Below are positions 12,001 to 23,139 of a stretch of 64,000 nt of DNA, piece by piece. The DNA comes from Mytilus galloprovincialis. Taxonomy: Eukaryota > Mollusca > Bivalvia > Mytilida > Mytilidae. The stretch covers positions 92,413,795 through 92,477,794 of the forward strand of contig NC_134843.1 in the NCBI RefSeq assembly GCF_965363235.1, in the 5' to 3' direction. The translations under genes and the position numbers were made by a program. The notes under the pieces are model-generated. The model made no database searches, was not told where the DNA came from, and was given only the letters and a program-made list of their open reading frames with translations. Every line of letters begins with the position of its first letter. The stretch's first letter is position 1.

Positions 12001-15000
12001 TTTGGACCATTTGGGCCCCTTAATCCTAAACTGTTGGGACCAAAACTCCCAAAATCAATCCTAACCTTCCTTTTATGGTCATAAACCTTGTGTTTAAATT
12101 TCATAGATTTCTATTTACTTATACTAAAGTTATTGTGCGAAAACTGTGAATAATGCTTATTTGGGCCCTTTTTTTGGCCCCTAATTCCTAAACTGTTGGA
12201 ACCAAAACTCCCAAAATCAATCCCAACCTTCCTTTTGTGGTCATAAACCTTGTGTTAAAATTTCATAGATTTCTATTTACTTATACTAAAGTTATAGTGC
12301 GAAAACCAAATATCTTTGGACGACGACGACGCAGCCAACGTGATACCAATATACGACCAAAACATTTTCAATTTTTGCGTATATCCAAACAATAGCAAAG
12401 CTGAAATGTTTTACTCTTATAATTCTGAAGCAAAAAGTGGTGTACAAGCATAGTTTTAGAATTTTTCTTTTCCAATCTTGTCCTCCTGATAATTTTTGGT
12501 GTTTACAGATTTCTTCATCCATATTTAAGGCCAAAAATGCAAAAATTGTTAAAAAAAAAAATTGTCATTTAAGGGTAAAAGATATCATTCAACAATTTCA
12601 GCTTTTTTTTCTAAACTTGAAGATGTTGTCTTGCTGATCATTTTTGCAATTTAAAATTTGCTTTATCTATTACAACTAAGATGATAGCCAAAATGCAAAT
12701 AATTGATATAAAAACATCATTTAGAGGCTTTAACTTCCCATGATTTAGGCCATGTTTAGTCATATTTCTAGATCTTGTTTTGCTAATTATTTTTGCAATT
12801 AAATTTTATACTTTATCTATCTATAATAAGAAATGTGTAGAACTTGTCATTTAAGGCAACAATAGCTTCTATAGTGAGTTGTCTGACGTTTTTTGTTTGT
12901 TATAAAATGAACAGAATGGTAGAACATTTTTAACATTTTTGCAATTGACTGATTTTCTCAATTTATAGCATATGAATTTTTCAAGATAAAGATTTAGTAA
13001 ATTACCCATATATTCTATTGACGATAAGCATCAGGTAAAGAGAATTGCTCATCACCCTTTGCTAAAAGCACAAATATAAGTTTCATGACAGTACAAGAGT
13101 TTACAAACCTCCTAAAATCTCTTCGAACAATTTTCTTTTCTTCAAATTGGCATTCAGATTTTCCTCCCAATCTTTCCTCCGTTGAACAAATTGGAAAATT
13201 CCAAAGTTTTTATGAACAAAGAATCCAAATCTGTCTCCCCTAATTTTGTGTTCCTGTTTACCAAGTTCTGTAGCTATAGCAATTTTCTGGCTTGTATTTA
13301 CATGTTTCCAAATCATTTCCAATGTTCTGCTTCCATTTTTATTACAAGCAATATCAAGATATTGACCCTGCATTGAAAAAAAGTGATAAAATAAGTGATT
13401 ATAACAAATGCATGCATTTACATGCTATATTAATTAGATATATAGGAAGATGTGGTGTGAGTGCCAATGATATTAAACATTAATGTAATCAATGAGCTAA
13501 GACAACATCTTGTTTTATTCTGTTCTATTGTGTTGTTGTTTTTGCTTTTTCATTGACCTAAACCCCTCATCCCCTTCAGTTCATAAGATACACTCCTAAT
13601 CCTAGATGTCTTAACTATGACATTAATGTTATCAATGAAAGTGACAATCATCTTGAAATTCAAAGTTTTATTTAAATTTGATATTCAATAAACTACATCA
13701 ACACAAGCTCTAGTGAGCCTTTCAAACTGACTAAATAACTTATCATTTATTGCATTGATGAAAATTCTTGAAAAATTATCTGCTGTGATCTATATTTAGC
13801 ATGAACAAAAATTACCTTTATTCTATTTACAAATGCCTCTCTACTTTTTTCTCCAATTGTTTTGCTCTGGAAAAATGCATCCACCACATGACTACCACAT
13901 GGGTTACATGACAAATTCTTCAACTCAACTGGTTTCAGTTCTAGTAGACTGGTAACCATCTGTTTAGGGTTACCAAACTTCAATAAATGTTGAAGTAACA
14001 TGGACCCATGGTAATTAATATCTGTTAAAACTGGATCTTTCTTTGCTGGTTCTTTCTGAAATATATTCCTCGTTATATCACAAACTATTTATTTAGTTTT
14101 TTTCTCCAAACTTATTTTTCATCTGGACTTTGAGGATTAGAATGAACACAGTAATCACACCTTATCTTTTGCATTGTGAAGTGTTTAGTATTAAAGGCTG
14201 TGAATGTAAAAATAATAATTTCGATGATTCATAGTTCACTGAAAACTGAAAAGTGGGAGGGTTGTATACTTTAAACCCTGGTTCATTAGAAAGTGTTATC
14301 AGGACCATGACAGTTGTATGTCAATTATTCTTGTTTGAAGAGATCGTTTAGGTAGTAGCCAGAATATGTTGACACAGACAGTTTTAGAATTTGCTTTTAA
14401 TATATTGTTATTTTCCTTCAGACATAAATGACCAGAAAAGTTTAGTCCATAAAGCATGTTGATTTTAGTTCATTTTTATTGTCTCTCAACATTAACTGAC
14501 AAGACGAGTACACTATAATAACAATTGAATTGAAAATTGGGAATGTTAATATAATGAGTAAGTGCCTATCAGTGTCACTTTGCACCAATGGAAGACAAAA
14601 TGAATGTACCCTTTTAAATATCGTGCAGATTATATGAATAAAAATGGTAAAAAGGGTATAATTTTTTAAGTCTTAATTTTATTGTCAGAATAGTATCAGT
14701 CATATCTTATTAAAAGACATTAAAATAACTTACATCAGTTTCGTCTTCTTTCTTTACATCACTGTCTGTCATACCATAATATATCTCATATGTAGTTAGT
14801 GAAAGCAACAGTGGCGCCACCTTCGTTTCTCTTTCTACTGGTTCCAAACAATGAAATGCTGCCTTTAGAGACTGCAAAAGTAGTACAAAATCTTACTTAA
14901 AAAGTTTATACCCTCAATTATAATATTCTGTCTTTTTTACAAGAAAGATTCATAACAGCTATCTTTTATTTACATGTAATTACTATTATTGTATGTTACT

Positions 15001-18000
15001 TTATGAACATTTTGTTTGTCGACTGTTAAGAGATTAAAAGTGTCAGGGTGGGGTCTCAAAAAACTATATCAGCCCAGAAACATATTCACTTTTGCTAAGG
15101 GCTATTCCAGAAAAAAATGTTTAGGGGGGTTGGAAGGCACATTATATTAATAATACATGGGTGATGGGTATCAGAGCAACTTTTCACACTATAATGCACT
15201 ATAAGTCTCAATTACAATTGTCTGGGTGACAGGTGCTGACAAAAAGTGCCTTCCAACCCCTCCATACATTTTTTTCTGGAATAGCCCTAAAAAAAAATTA
15301 ATAACAATCCGATTTTTAATTTTTTTTTAATTTTCAAAAACATAAAAATTCCACTATAAAAACAAAAGAATATATCTTCTAAGACAAGAAAGCACATAGT
15401 ATATGATATTATCTGTATTCTGAGATACAGATTGACCAAGTATCTTTAACCTTGATATGAGGTCGAGGTCAGGTGAACCCTACCTGAGGGCCATGTAGTT
15501 ATTGCAAGAAACCAGATTATATTCCATCCTTTCACAAGTTTTTTATGAGACAACTTTCCACACATACATATATATATAACACCTACTCTTAAAAGTTTTT
15601 CTTGATTACATCCCAGCCTGTGACAAGTCTCTGCTAGCCTAGTCACTACTCCTAAATGATTTACAGCTAACATGTCTTCCAAATATCCACATAGTTCTCC
15701 AAATATCTCCTCAAACTAAAATGAGATATATATTTCTTAAGAGCACAATAACATATGTATATATGTCAACTTTCTTCAATAAGTATAAGGATGCTATAAA
15801 GAAGAAATGATAAAAATGCCCATTTGAGGTGGTACATGTAAACACAACAGATAGTGTAAAAATCACCAGAAAGTTTTAATCACGTTCTATTGTTAAGGAA
15901 AGGTTATGCTTTTCAATGATCAAAATAAGTGTTTGTCAAACTGCTATATATCCAATGAAATTTTACCATATAGGTGTGTGGTTCAATTTAATTTTTTTTC
16001 ATTTTTTGTCTACGGTTCAAAGTAAATATTTTGTTAAAAATGTTATGAAAATTAAATGAACCAAATTTATTTTAATCGAGGTGTTCTGTACCACCTTAAA
16101 ATAAAAGTCCAGCTCCTGATTTATTGTTTTTTCTTAGCATCTACAGGCAAACAATTTTCATGCATAATCAACTTATTAAGCACCTATAAGTCAACTTCCT
16201 AAAATTTAGATATTTTCAATGTGAATTAGTGTAACAATTAAAGATCTTATTTCTTCTTGTTAAAATGATACTAAAAATTTAGAAAATTTCAACAGTAGTA
16301 TAGACATTGACATTAAACATGGAGTTGAAATAAAATATAGACTTAAACATTAAAAAAGAAACATAGACATACAACATTTTACAAACAGTAAATAATGATC
16401 TTACATGCTCTTTTTCTTTTACATTTGTGATTAGTCTCTGAAGAATAAAATTTGACACTGGATGAACTGCATACAACAGTAGTTTCCCTTTGAATAGCTT
16501 TTTGTACAGTTCAGTGTAAAATTCTCCTGAACACAGATTTAAAATTTGCTCCACCATAAAAGATCCAACTTCATCCTTAGCAATGACAGGAAGGCTACAA
16601 AATAAAACATCATCATATATTTCTGAGATAAAATATCCAATTATCTTCTTTCAAGTATGTGTCAGTTCTTTAGTAAAATAGCAACAGCTGTTAAAATTAA
16701 CTTACTTTTTTCAAAAGATGTTTTAACAAAACAAAATGAAAGTAACCTCTTGCAATTAACTAACATGTTTGAGGCTGGCCTCTGGGTATATGTTTTATGC
16801 ATCATGTTTATATATAAACCTTTTTTTCTGTAAGCAAAAACTGTAATTAATCTCTAATTTTAGAACAAAGCCATAGATAGATCTTTTTAAATTACTAAAT
16901 AACAAAAACAAACAATTGAATCATAATTTCCTGTCCATATACACGTCTACATAGCATGTCCTTATTATCTAAAAAATTTCATTAAATTCTGTTGTGTAGT
17001 TTCAGGAGTTGTGATGACAAGAACAGGACTAAAGGTCTGACAAACAAATGAACGGAACAGACAGAGCAATGGGTAAAAACATTTATACCCTAAGCAACAA
17101 AATGAAGTATGTCCAAGTACATAAAGTACTACAAAAGACTGAAAGAAGTGAAGGATGTTATTTTGCTTAACCATACCTCTCCTCGTTCGATTCAAAGAGA
17201 CCAGGAATACAGAGGAGTTTCTTTAAGTATTTCTGACACTTTTGGTCATTCACTTTGTGTAATACCAGAAGTACTGTCTGTATCAGAGGGTTATTTGTAG
17301 CACTACAAATCTCCACTGAAAAATAAAATACATATTTATGGCAAAGCAAATTAAATCATTATCTTTTTTTTTTATATTTGATGTTGTAACTTTGTCAGCT
17401 TAACCCTGTGGTTATCTTCTGTCTGTTTACACAGTGACTGTTACATGCATTTCACTCAAAACTAAGAGCAGATATTAATTATCAAGGTGTAAATTACATA
17501 TTGTTACCGGTATGAATGTTGTGATCTAACAAGTTGTAAATTACATATTCAGTGTTCTCCCCAGGATTTTTGGATAGCACCAGGGTAACGCGTGACGAAA
17601 TGAATTTTACAGTATTTTGTGTCGCTTTGCGTCGCTTATTTTTTTCTTGTTACTTTTTGTCATTACCTGTTTGCCTTTGTTTTGTTTACTGTGGAACTGT
17701 GTTGTAGGACTTTGGGTCAGAAAATTATTGGTAGAAAAAGTAAATTAATAATCAGTTTGTATACTTTAATATCTTTGAAGAATAAATAAAAGAAAGCACA
17801 ATTAGTCTTTAAGCTAAAGTCACTTCTTATATTTTGATCAAGCCATTTTGTCCCGATACTTGTAGTTACACTACACATTCCCCATAACAATGAACTTTGA
17901 ACAAGATTTTTGATACAGAACCTTCAGTAAATTAAAAGCTATTTTCCATAGTTTTAGATCTGATTCTTTTAATTAATTCTTTGTTACAGACATGGAGAGT

Positions 18001-21000
18001 TCTTTAAGAGTTTTCTATTCACAAGGTTCATCCCTAGCTTTAGTCCTGCGTGGGAATGTATTAGAGTTGTTGCAGTAGGCTTTTTAGACCTGTTACAGTC
18101 AAACATTATATATTATTTAATAAATTACCTATTTATTATAATATGTCTGTGCATCAATAATGGTATGATTCTCAAAAATAATTTGCAAAACATTTTTGTT
18201 GGTATGTTCTAAGAATGTTTTCATCCTTAATGTAACATTCTAATATAATTTTGCATTCAATTTGTACTTTATTTTTTTTTGCAATGAGAAATTATATGTG
18301 AGGAGCATTTATTTGTAATTAGCAAAATCAGGGGAAGTAACTCCACAATTAATTCATCAAGGTTAACCTCAACAGGTAAATCGATCACGTGGTGTAAACA
18401 ATCATCTTGTCAATACTGGATTAAACTGGTTAGAACTGGTCAATTTTGATGTAAAGTTGAAGTCATCTGAAACTTTACCGATTTTAATACGATTTTTTTA
18501 CCGAAAACTTTAGCACCACGGAAAAAAATTATACATCGCGGCAAGAACGATACCACCGCGGCAGAAAATTATACATCGCGGGCCCGTGGTCCTTTAAGGG
18601 CCTGGGGAGAACACTGATATTGTTACAGGTATGAATGTTGTGATCTAACAAGTTGTACCGGTATGTTTCACCTTCTGCTATCTATGTATACTTTGTGTAT
18701 TTTATATGTTTATGCCTATAGTTTGATGACTTTAGTAAATAAAGATTATTAAGATTGAACAGTTACACATTACATTTAAGTTTTTTCAAGTTTTTGTGTT
18801 TATTTATTTCAACATGTTCAATGGTTGCCCCAGACATTGAACGCACATTGCCTCTGGGTTTGTTTTTTTAGAATCAAACTCATATTTTTTCTTCAGAATA
18901 CAAAGCACTGGCATTGATGTCTCAATTTCATGTAGGTGCTTGACCTTTTCATATTTGTGCATGGATCTAGATCTTGAAGTTAACAAACATTTTTATTGAC
19001 ATGTTTACTTACTATTTAAGGTCTCAGAACTTAGTATGACTTTGGTAAATTTCAGTAATACTTTCTTGAATTTGTCAGATGGGCTGAAATTGTCCATGTT
19101 AATTTCATCTTGTCCATCTGTAAAGAAATACTTCAATTTAACATGTTTAAGAAAAATATATAGATAGATTCAATACAATACACCATATGCATGTACATTT
19201 TATTTGGAAGGTGAAGCAACAAAATTTACTTTAATATATAAATTCAGAAATAATCAATGTTATACATGATTGAAAAGGAAATACAAATGTAATGTCATCC
19301 ATGTAGTTGAGAGGAAAAATAAAGAACTGAAGAAGGCCAATGGCCGAAGCGTCTCAAAAAATTGGTTTATTGATACAATTATATATAAAGTATGTTCCCT
19401 ATTGGAATTTTGAAAACAAGGGTTATTATTCTAATAGAATTATAAATTTGAAAGACAATTTCCTCTTCATAACACATGCAATCATTCTTTTTCACAGAAT
19501 CTAAGCTTCCCCATGAATATTAAAATGAAAATACATGTCTTTCAATAATTTCCTGAAAAGCATTATGACAATTTACCTTTATCCTGATTTCTTGAAAGAC
19601 GACTTCTAACAACTTGTTCTCCAACATTTACACCACCTAAAACTTGTAAAACTACCCTCAAAATATGTGAGGCATACACATCTGTCCTTGCGTCAGAAAT
19701 GTTATCCTTGAGAAAGTTACAAAGATTTAAGAAGTATGTGTAAATAGTTTCATCCTCTGTATCTTCTTCATTAGAAATCTTAGATAAACATCGTGGAATT
19801 TGACAAATTAGTTTCTGTAAAACATGGCTTCCAAATCGGTCTGACAATAATACAATCCAGTCTTGGCTAAACGCTTTTAATAATTGTAAAATATTTTTGT
19901 CTTGCGCATCAAGTATAAGTTTTTCTAACACACGACTAGTACTTGCTAGTCTGCACACTTTTGGTCCATCCTCTTCAAGCTGATTAAAAACATTATCCAA
20001 GAACAATTCTGAAAAACAAACAAAAATGTATATTAAAATGACATTTTAGTGATATCATATTAAGGACTTTGAAATACATGCATGTACCACAAAAAAGTAG
20101 TTGACAGAAACTAGGATATCTGGTATTATTGTCAGTGAGATTAATATCCACCAAATGCAAAGACCAAATGACAAGTGTGTGAATAACTTAAGGGCATACC
20201 ATACAGTTGAATGACTATTATGGAATATCTGTTTCACAGATGATCATGAGGATATTGGATATGTTCCTTATGTTTTAACTACAATCCTGTTCCCTTTTCA
20301 CGAATGTGACCTACCGAACTAGACTATTTATTTCCCTGGTTTGTAATAATAAGATCAACACAATGGATGCCACATGCAGTCAGGGGTACTACTTGTACAA
20401 GTTAATTTTAATTACTTGAAGAAGTAATATTAATATACTTATATTAAAGTAAATTTGTAGGATACCTATACAAGTGAATTTTATTTAGTTGTATAGGTAA
20501 AAAAAAATATTGGCTGAGTTACAATGTACATTTTGTATGTCCCTTAGACATTCAGATTTTTAAGTAAAAAAGTCATCCTATCTTCTTTTATTGAGTTCTT
20601 ATGATTTCTTTGCTTTAATAGAATTTTAGATTATATGCCCTTTGCAGATGTCTTTACTAATCATTTAAGTGTAATTTCATGGTCAATGAAAATCCCATTT
20701 GTCTGTTACATTTAGTATCTTCAGAACACTGCTCATTTACAAGCCCCCAAGGAGCAAATTTTGAAGGCCTTGCACAAATATTTAAGATTTTTGCGCAATT
20801 AGTTTCTTTGTTGAATTGATAAGATTAAACATTGAACTCTGTGTGCAGCAGGATCTCCCCCCCCCCCTTTTTTTTTGGCCGATCAATGCATTTGAATGGG
20901 GACATATACCCTTTTTTTTTTGGCCGATCAATGCATTTGAATGGGGACATATAGTTGGAATCTCTCCTTTATCCTGGGTTGAGAGTAAATGTATATGTAA

Positions 21001-21186
21001 GTATAAAGAAAAATAAAGAAACAACACAGATTGATAGCTTTTACCTCTATCTTCATCTGTTGAAAATCCCTCATTCAATGTCTCTGTGACTCGTCTGTAA
21101 TAGTTAATTGTATTCTCATCAACCCTTTCTTTCTTTTGAGAAAAGTTTGAGTCATTTTCATCCTTGTTTCTTCTGCTTTTTCCCAT
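9031..21186 (-). CDS. NOP9: Nucleolar protein 9 (Pumilio-repeat ribosome biogenesis factor), 11 exons
   Basis: NOP9 is a nucleolar Pumilio-type RNA-binding protein of the small-subunit processome, needed for 18S rRNA maturation. Exons (minus strand): 21045-21186, 19577-20008, 19013-19117, 17177-17315, 16405-16594, 15587-15715, 14734-14871, 13816-14055, 13109-13367, 10006-10073, 9031-9204. All are GT-AG with consistent phases, giving 2016 nt or 671 residues (human 636). Puf-like helical repeats fill exons 2-9. Diagnostic matches include HPVSNFILQRL (exon 5), LLQHLLKFG and CNPCGSHVVDAF (exon 8), and GQYLDIACNKNGSR (exon 9). Exons 10-11 add an acidic patch (DSDDEEE) and a lysine-rich tail ending TGKKKKK, probably a nucleolar signal. 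The start codon at 21184-21186 opens MGKSRRNKDEN. It is divergent from the PYCR gene with 186 bp between starts. Introns hold many elements, including a 1067-bp hAT-like insert in intron 3. Confidence 0.95.
9508..9582 (+). mobile_element. tRNA-like head of a SINE
   Basis: The stretch resembles a degenerate tRNA gene: an A-box-like TGGTCTAGTGGTAGG near 9518-9532 and a B-box-like GGTTTCCATCC near 9560-9570 with tRNA-like spacing. It is followed by AT-rich sequence that may be the SINE body (to perhaps 9770). It lies in NOP9 intron 10. It looks too degenerate to be a functional tRNA. The SINE call is an inference from the promoter boxes. Confidence 0.5.
10673..11235. mobile_element. Inverted-repeat element with TTAA duplication, nested
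   Basis: The termini are GGAGGCTCGCGGGT at the left and, reverse complemented, GGGGGCTGGCGGGT at the right. TTAA occurs on both sides (10669-10672 and 11236-11239). It interrupts the larger 10160-12395 repeat, so it is younger than that copy. It has no transposase frame. TTAA target choice is typical of piggyBac and Kolobok transposases; the terminal bases are not the classic piggyBac CCC, so the family is open. Confidence 0.75.
11285..11475. repeat. Palindrome-bearing minisatellite
   Basis: About five irregular units of roughly 25-45 bp are built from TTGCACAATACTGTGCAA (itself a near palindrome) and AATTTCTTGCTATTG. Each unit could form a small hairpin. It is part of the large repeat at 10160-12395. 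Confidence 0.75.
15099..15287. mobile_element. 189-bp miniature element, TAA duplication
   Basis: Long inverted termini start GGGCTATTCCAGAAAAAAA and extend about 40 bp through a GGGGTTGGAAGGCA block, mirrored at the right end. TAA flanks both sides (15096-15098 and 15288-15290). A 3-bp TAA duplication fits PIF/Harbinger. It sits in NOP9 intron 6. Confidence 0.75.
15828..16095. mobile_element. 268-bp miniature element, GGTGGTAC termini
   Basis: The left end is GGTGGTACATG and the right end mirrors it (GTACCACC), followed by TTAA; the left flank reads TTGA, probably a decayed TTAA. It is related to the copy at 23690-23977 through the terminal GGTGGTAC and shared internal blocks (TTTGACAAA/TTTGTCAAAC, ATATATAGCAG/CTGCTATATAT). 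It lies in NOP9 intron 5. Confidence 0.7.
17550..18616. mobile_element. 1067-bp hAT-like element, copy 1
   Basis: The element starts CAGTGTTCTCCCCAGG and ends with the inverted form CCTGGGGAGAACACTG. The 5-bp target duplication ATATT stands at 17545-17549 and 18617-18621. Near its right end are iterated GC-rich motifs (CATCGCGG, CACCGCGG). Reading it against the copy at 34543-35609, I found one base difference and equal length. It is non-autonomous, with no transposase frame. The CAG...CTG ends are hAT-like; the 5-bp duplication matches the hAT5 group rather than the usual 8-bp type. It sits in NOP9 intron 3, inside a short local duplication of about 40 bp. Confidence 0.85.
20850..20965. repeat. 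Two tandem copies of a GATCAATGCATTTGAATGGG element fragment
   Basis: The motif GGCCGATCAATGCATTTGAA with a preceding T-run and following GGGGACATATA occurs twice in tandem, followed by TTTATCCTGGGTTGAG. The same blocks are found inside the element at 59671-59820, so this is a fragmentary relative. It lies in NOP9 intron 1. Confidence 0.65.
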
Positions 21187-21372
21187 TTTCGCTTGTTTTT
21201 ATTATGTTTTTAACTTCACATGGCATGTGTTTTCACCGGAAGTAAGAATAGATATTCTAAATACTGTACCGATAACGGTGTGATTGAATTTTTCTGTGTC
21301 TTCAAACTCAAAGCCGTCAAAGCCGGTTAAATCATGATACGGTGATATCAAAGATCATCATACTCAACAATA
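21187..21372. promoter_or_regulatory. Bidirectional promoter region, NOP9 / PYCR
   Basis: Only 186 bp separate the NOP9 ATG (minus) from the PYCR ATG (plus), so both 5' UTRs and both core promoters must fit here. I see no clear TATA box. Small GC-richer patches (CACCGGAAGT, containing an ETS-like GGAAGT; GCCGTCAAAGCCGG) are present. Shared regulation is inferred from spacing only. Confidence 0.6.
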
Positions 21373-22257
21373 ATGGAATCATCAATTACTCCAGCCGCAG
21401 CTGTCTGTCAAAAGAGGAAATATGTTTCCGAAGACATGACTATTGGATTTATAGGGGCTGGCAAAATGGCCCAAGCAATGACAAAAGGTTTTGTTACCTC
21501 AGGTATCATCAAAGGAAAGAACATTACACTTTCAGATGTTTCAGCAAGTAATGCAAATCCCAGAATGCTTCAGTTTGTTAAGGAATTCGGAGTAACAACA
21601 ACACAAGATAACAAAGAAGTTGTGAATAAGAGTCAAGTTGTGGTTATATCTGTCAAACCCAATGTTGTCAATAAAGTACTAAAGGAGGTCAAAGAGCATG
21701 TGTCAAAGGACAAAATAGTTGTGTCAATAGCTGCAGGAGTACCACTCTCTACTTTCGAACAAAACTTACCTCCTGGTTCCAGAGTTGTCAGAGTTATGCC
21801 AAACATTACTGTCACGGTACAGGCAGCAGCCTCAGTGGTAGCACCCGGTACCAGTGTCCAGCTACACGATAGTGAACTTGTAAGGGAACTGTTTCAGAGT
21901 ATAGGGATATGTGAAATTGGATCGGAGTATCTATTAGATGCAGTTACAGGCCTAAGTGGTAGTGGTCCTGCATATGGATTTATGGCAATTGAATCTCTAG
22001 CTGATGGTGGTGTAAACATGGGACTCCCACGAGATTTAGCATTAAAACTAGCTGCTCAGACTTTATTGGGAGCTGCTAAAATGGTTCTAGAATCGGGTAA
22101 ACATCCAGGGCAACTAAAGGATGATGTCTGCTCACCAGGAGGAACTACTATAGCTGCAGTGCAATCTCTTGAGAAGTCTGGATTTAGATCATGTTTAATT
22201 GGTGCTGTTGAAGCAGCAACATTAAAAGCACAAGAACTTGGATCTAAAAACAAATAA
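21373..22257 (+). CDS. PYCR3: Pyrroline-5-carboxylate reductase, PYCR3-like, single exon
   Basis: P5C reductase carries out the last step of proline synthesis, reducing pyrroline-5-carboxylate to proline with NAD(P)H; it works as a decamer of dimers. The 294-residue frame is complete and uninterrupted. The N-terminal Rossmann fold shows GFIGAGKMA at residues 25-33, followed by SIAAGVPLSTFE and RVMPNITVTV. The C-terminal helical domain has GLSGSGPAYGF, LADGGVNMGLPRDLA and the family signature around residues 248-267 (LKDDVCSPGGTT). The ending AVEAATLKAQEL and short C-terminus resemble human PYCR3 (274 residues), not the longer-tailed PYCR1/2. The first ~20 residues precede the fold and are not conserved. 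A downstream AATAAA lies at 22482-22487. The absence of introns is unusual beside its intron-rich neighbours. Assignment to PYCR3 rather than PYCR1/2 is moderately sure; the enzyme itself is certain. Confidence 0.95.
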   Translation: MESSITPAAAVCQKRKYVSEDMTIGFIGAGKMAQAMTKGFVTSGIIKGKNITLSDVSASNANPRMLQFVKEFGVTTTQDNKEVVNKSQVVVISVKPNVVNKVLKEVKEHVSKDKIVVSIAAGVPLSTFEQNLPPGSRVVRVMPNITVTVQAAASVVAPGTSVQLHDSELVRELFQSIGICEIGSEYLLDAVTGLSGSGPAYGFMAIESLADGGVNMGLPRDLALKLAAQTLLGAAKMVLESGKHPGQLKDDVCSPGGTTIAAVQSLEKSGFRSCLIGAVEAATLKAQELGSKNK

Positions 22258-22724
22258 CAGTGTTATTTTTTTGTCTAACAGTTACATACTGTATTTTAAT
22301 CTGGAACTAACAGTAAACATAACTTTAAAAAGTTCATATATTTGTGAACATGAAATCATTGACATTCATTGACATTGTATTGTTCAATTCATATTGCAAT
22401 GTTATTCATTTTTAATAGCATGTTCATGATGTTTGGTCATGTTGGTCATGTTGGTCAAAAACTATTCACAACATGTATAAAAATAAATATAATGGTATAT
22501 TGCATGGGTATGCCATTTCCAGTTGAACCAATTGCTTTTATTTGTATTAATCCTTAAGCATATACCATGTATACACTGCATACATTTTAGGAACTTTTAA
22601 TGAAGAAAACTTTGCACAACTAGCCATGCTCACCAAAACTATTCCTTAAGTGAATGGAAACTAAATTTAGGGAATCAGGATTTGTTCATTTTGTATTCAT
22701 AAATTAAGCCGTTAATTTTCTCTT

Positions 22725-22890
22725 TTGAATTGTTTTACAAATGTCATTTCTGGCCTTTTATAGTTGACTATGTGGTATGGGCTTTGCTAATTGTTGTAGG
22801 CCGTATGGTGACCTATAGTTGTTTATTTCTGTGTCATTTGGTCTCTTGTGGAGAGTTGTCTAATTGGCAATCATACCACATCTTCTTTTT
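22725..22890 (+). repeat. Mussel dispersed repeat (GAGAGTTGTCT family), copy 1
   Basis: The sequence contains GTCATTTCTGGCCTTT, then GGTGACCTATAGTTG, GTCATTTGGTCTCTTGTGG and GAGAGTTGTCT, and ends near ATCATACCACATCTTC. The same order of blocks recurs at 25195-25370 and 27540-27725. I know this repeat as abundant in Mytilus; its class is uncertain (SINE-like in size). Confidence 0.75.
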
Positions 22891-22942
22891 TTATACTTGA
22901 ATAATATTAATTTCATGGAATATAACTGGGTGATGTCCTAAA

Positions 22943-23139
22943 ATAAGATATTTGACATAATTTTTTTTTTAAGAAATTGACTTTAAAAACATGTGAAAAA
23001 TTAAAAAGATTGTACACGTATAATCTTGATTTTTTAAAATTTTTGTTTGTTTCAAACTGATTTATACACAATCTTTTAAATTTTTCACATGTTTTTAAAG
23101 TCAATTTCTAAAAAAAAAAAATTATGTCAAATATCTTAT
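22943..23139. repeat. 197-bp hairpin with ~70-bp arms
   Basis: Arms from ATAAGATATTTGACATAATT to about 23010 are mirrored from about 23065 to 23139, through an A/T run and CATGTGAAAAATT. The loop is about 50 bp. It is a foldback or miniature element; I did not resolve a target duplication. Confidence 0.8.

Larger units (their letters stand above)
10160..12395. repeat. Large mussel-type dispersed repeat (about 2.2 kb)
   Basis: I recognise this as a very common bivalve repeat. It opens near GCAGCTTTATACGACCGCAG and closes with a GACGACGACGCAGCC segment and ATATACGACC. Internally it contains a palindromic minisatellite (11285-11475), a roughly 250-bp block present twice (about 11490-11680 and 11745-11960), and a roughly 170-bp block present twice (about 12005-12170 and 12178-12310). 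A 563-bp element is inserted at 10673-11235. It fills most of NOP9 intron 9. No protein frame is convincing; the short frames at 10377, 11422 and 11731 are repeat-derived. Confidence 0.8.

Noticed and set aside
13101-13108. Stop codon as the true end of NOP9 in exon 9
   Set aside because: A donor (GGAG/GTTTGT) lies just before it, and splicing to 10073 and 9204 restores a phase-consistent lysine-rich tail; the short form is kept only as a possible isoform.
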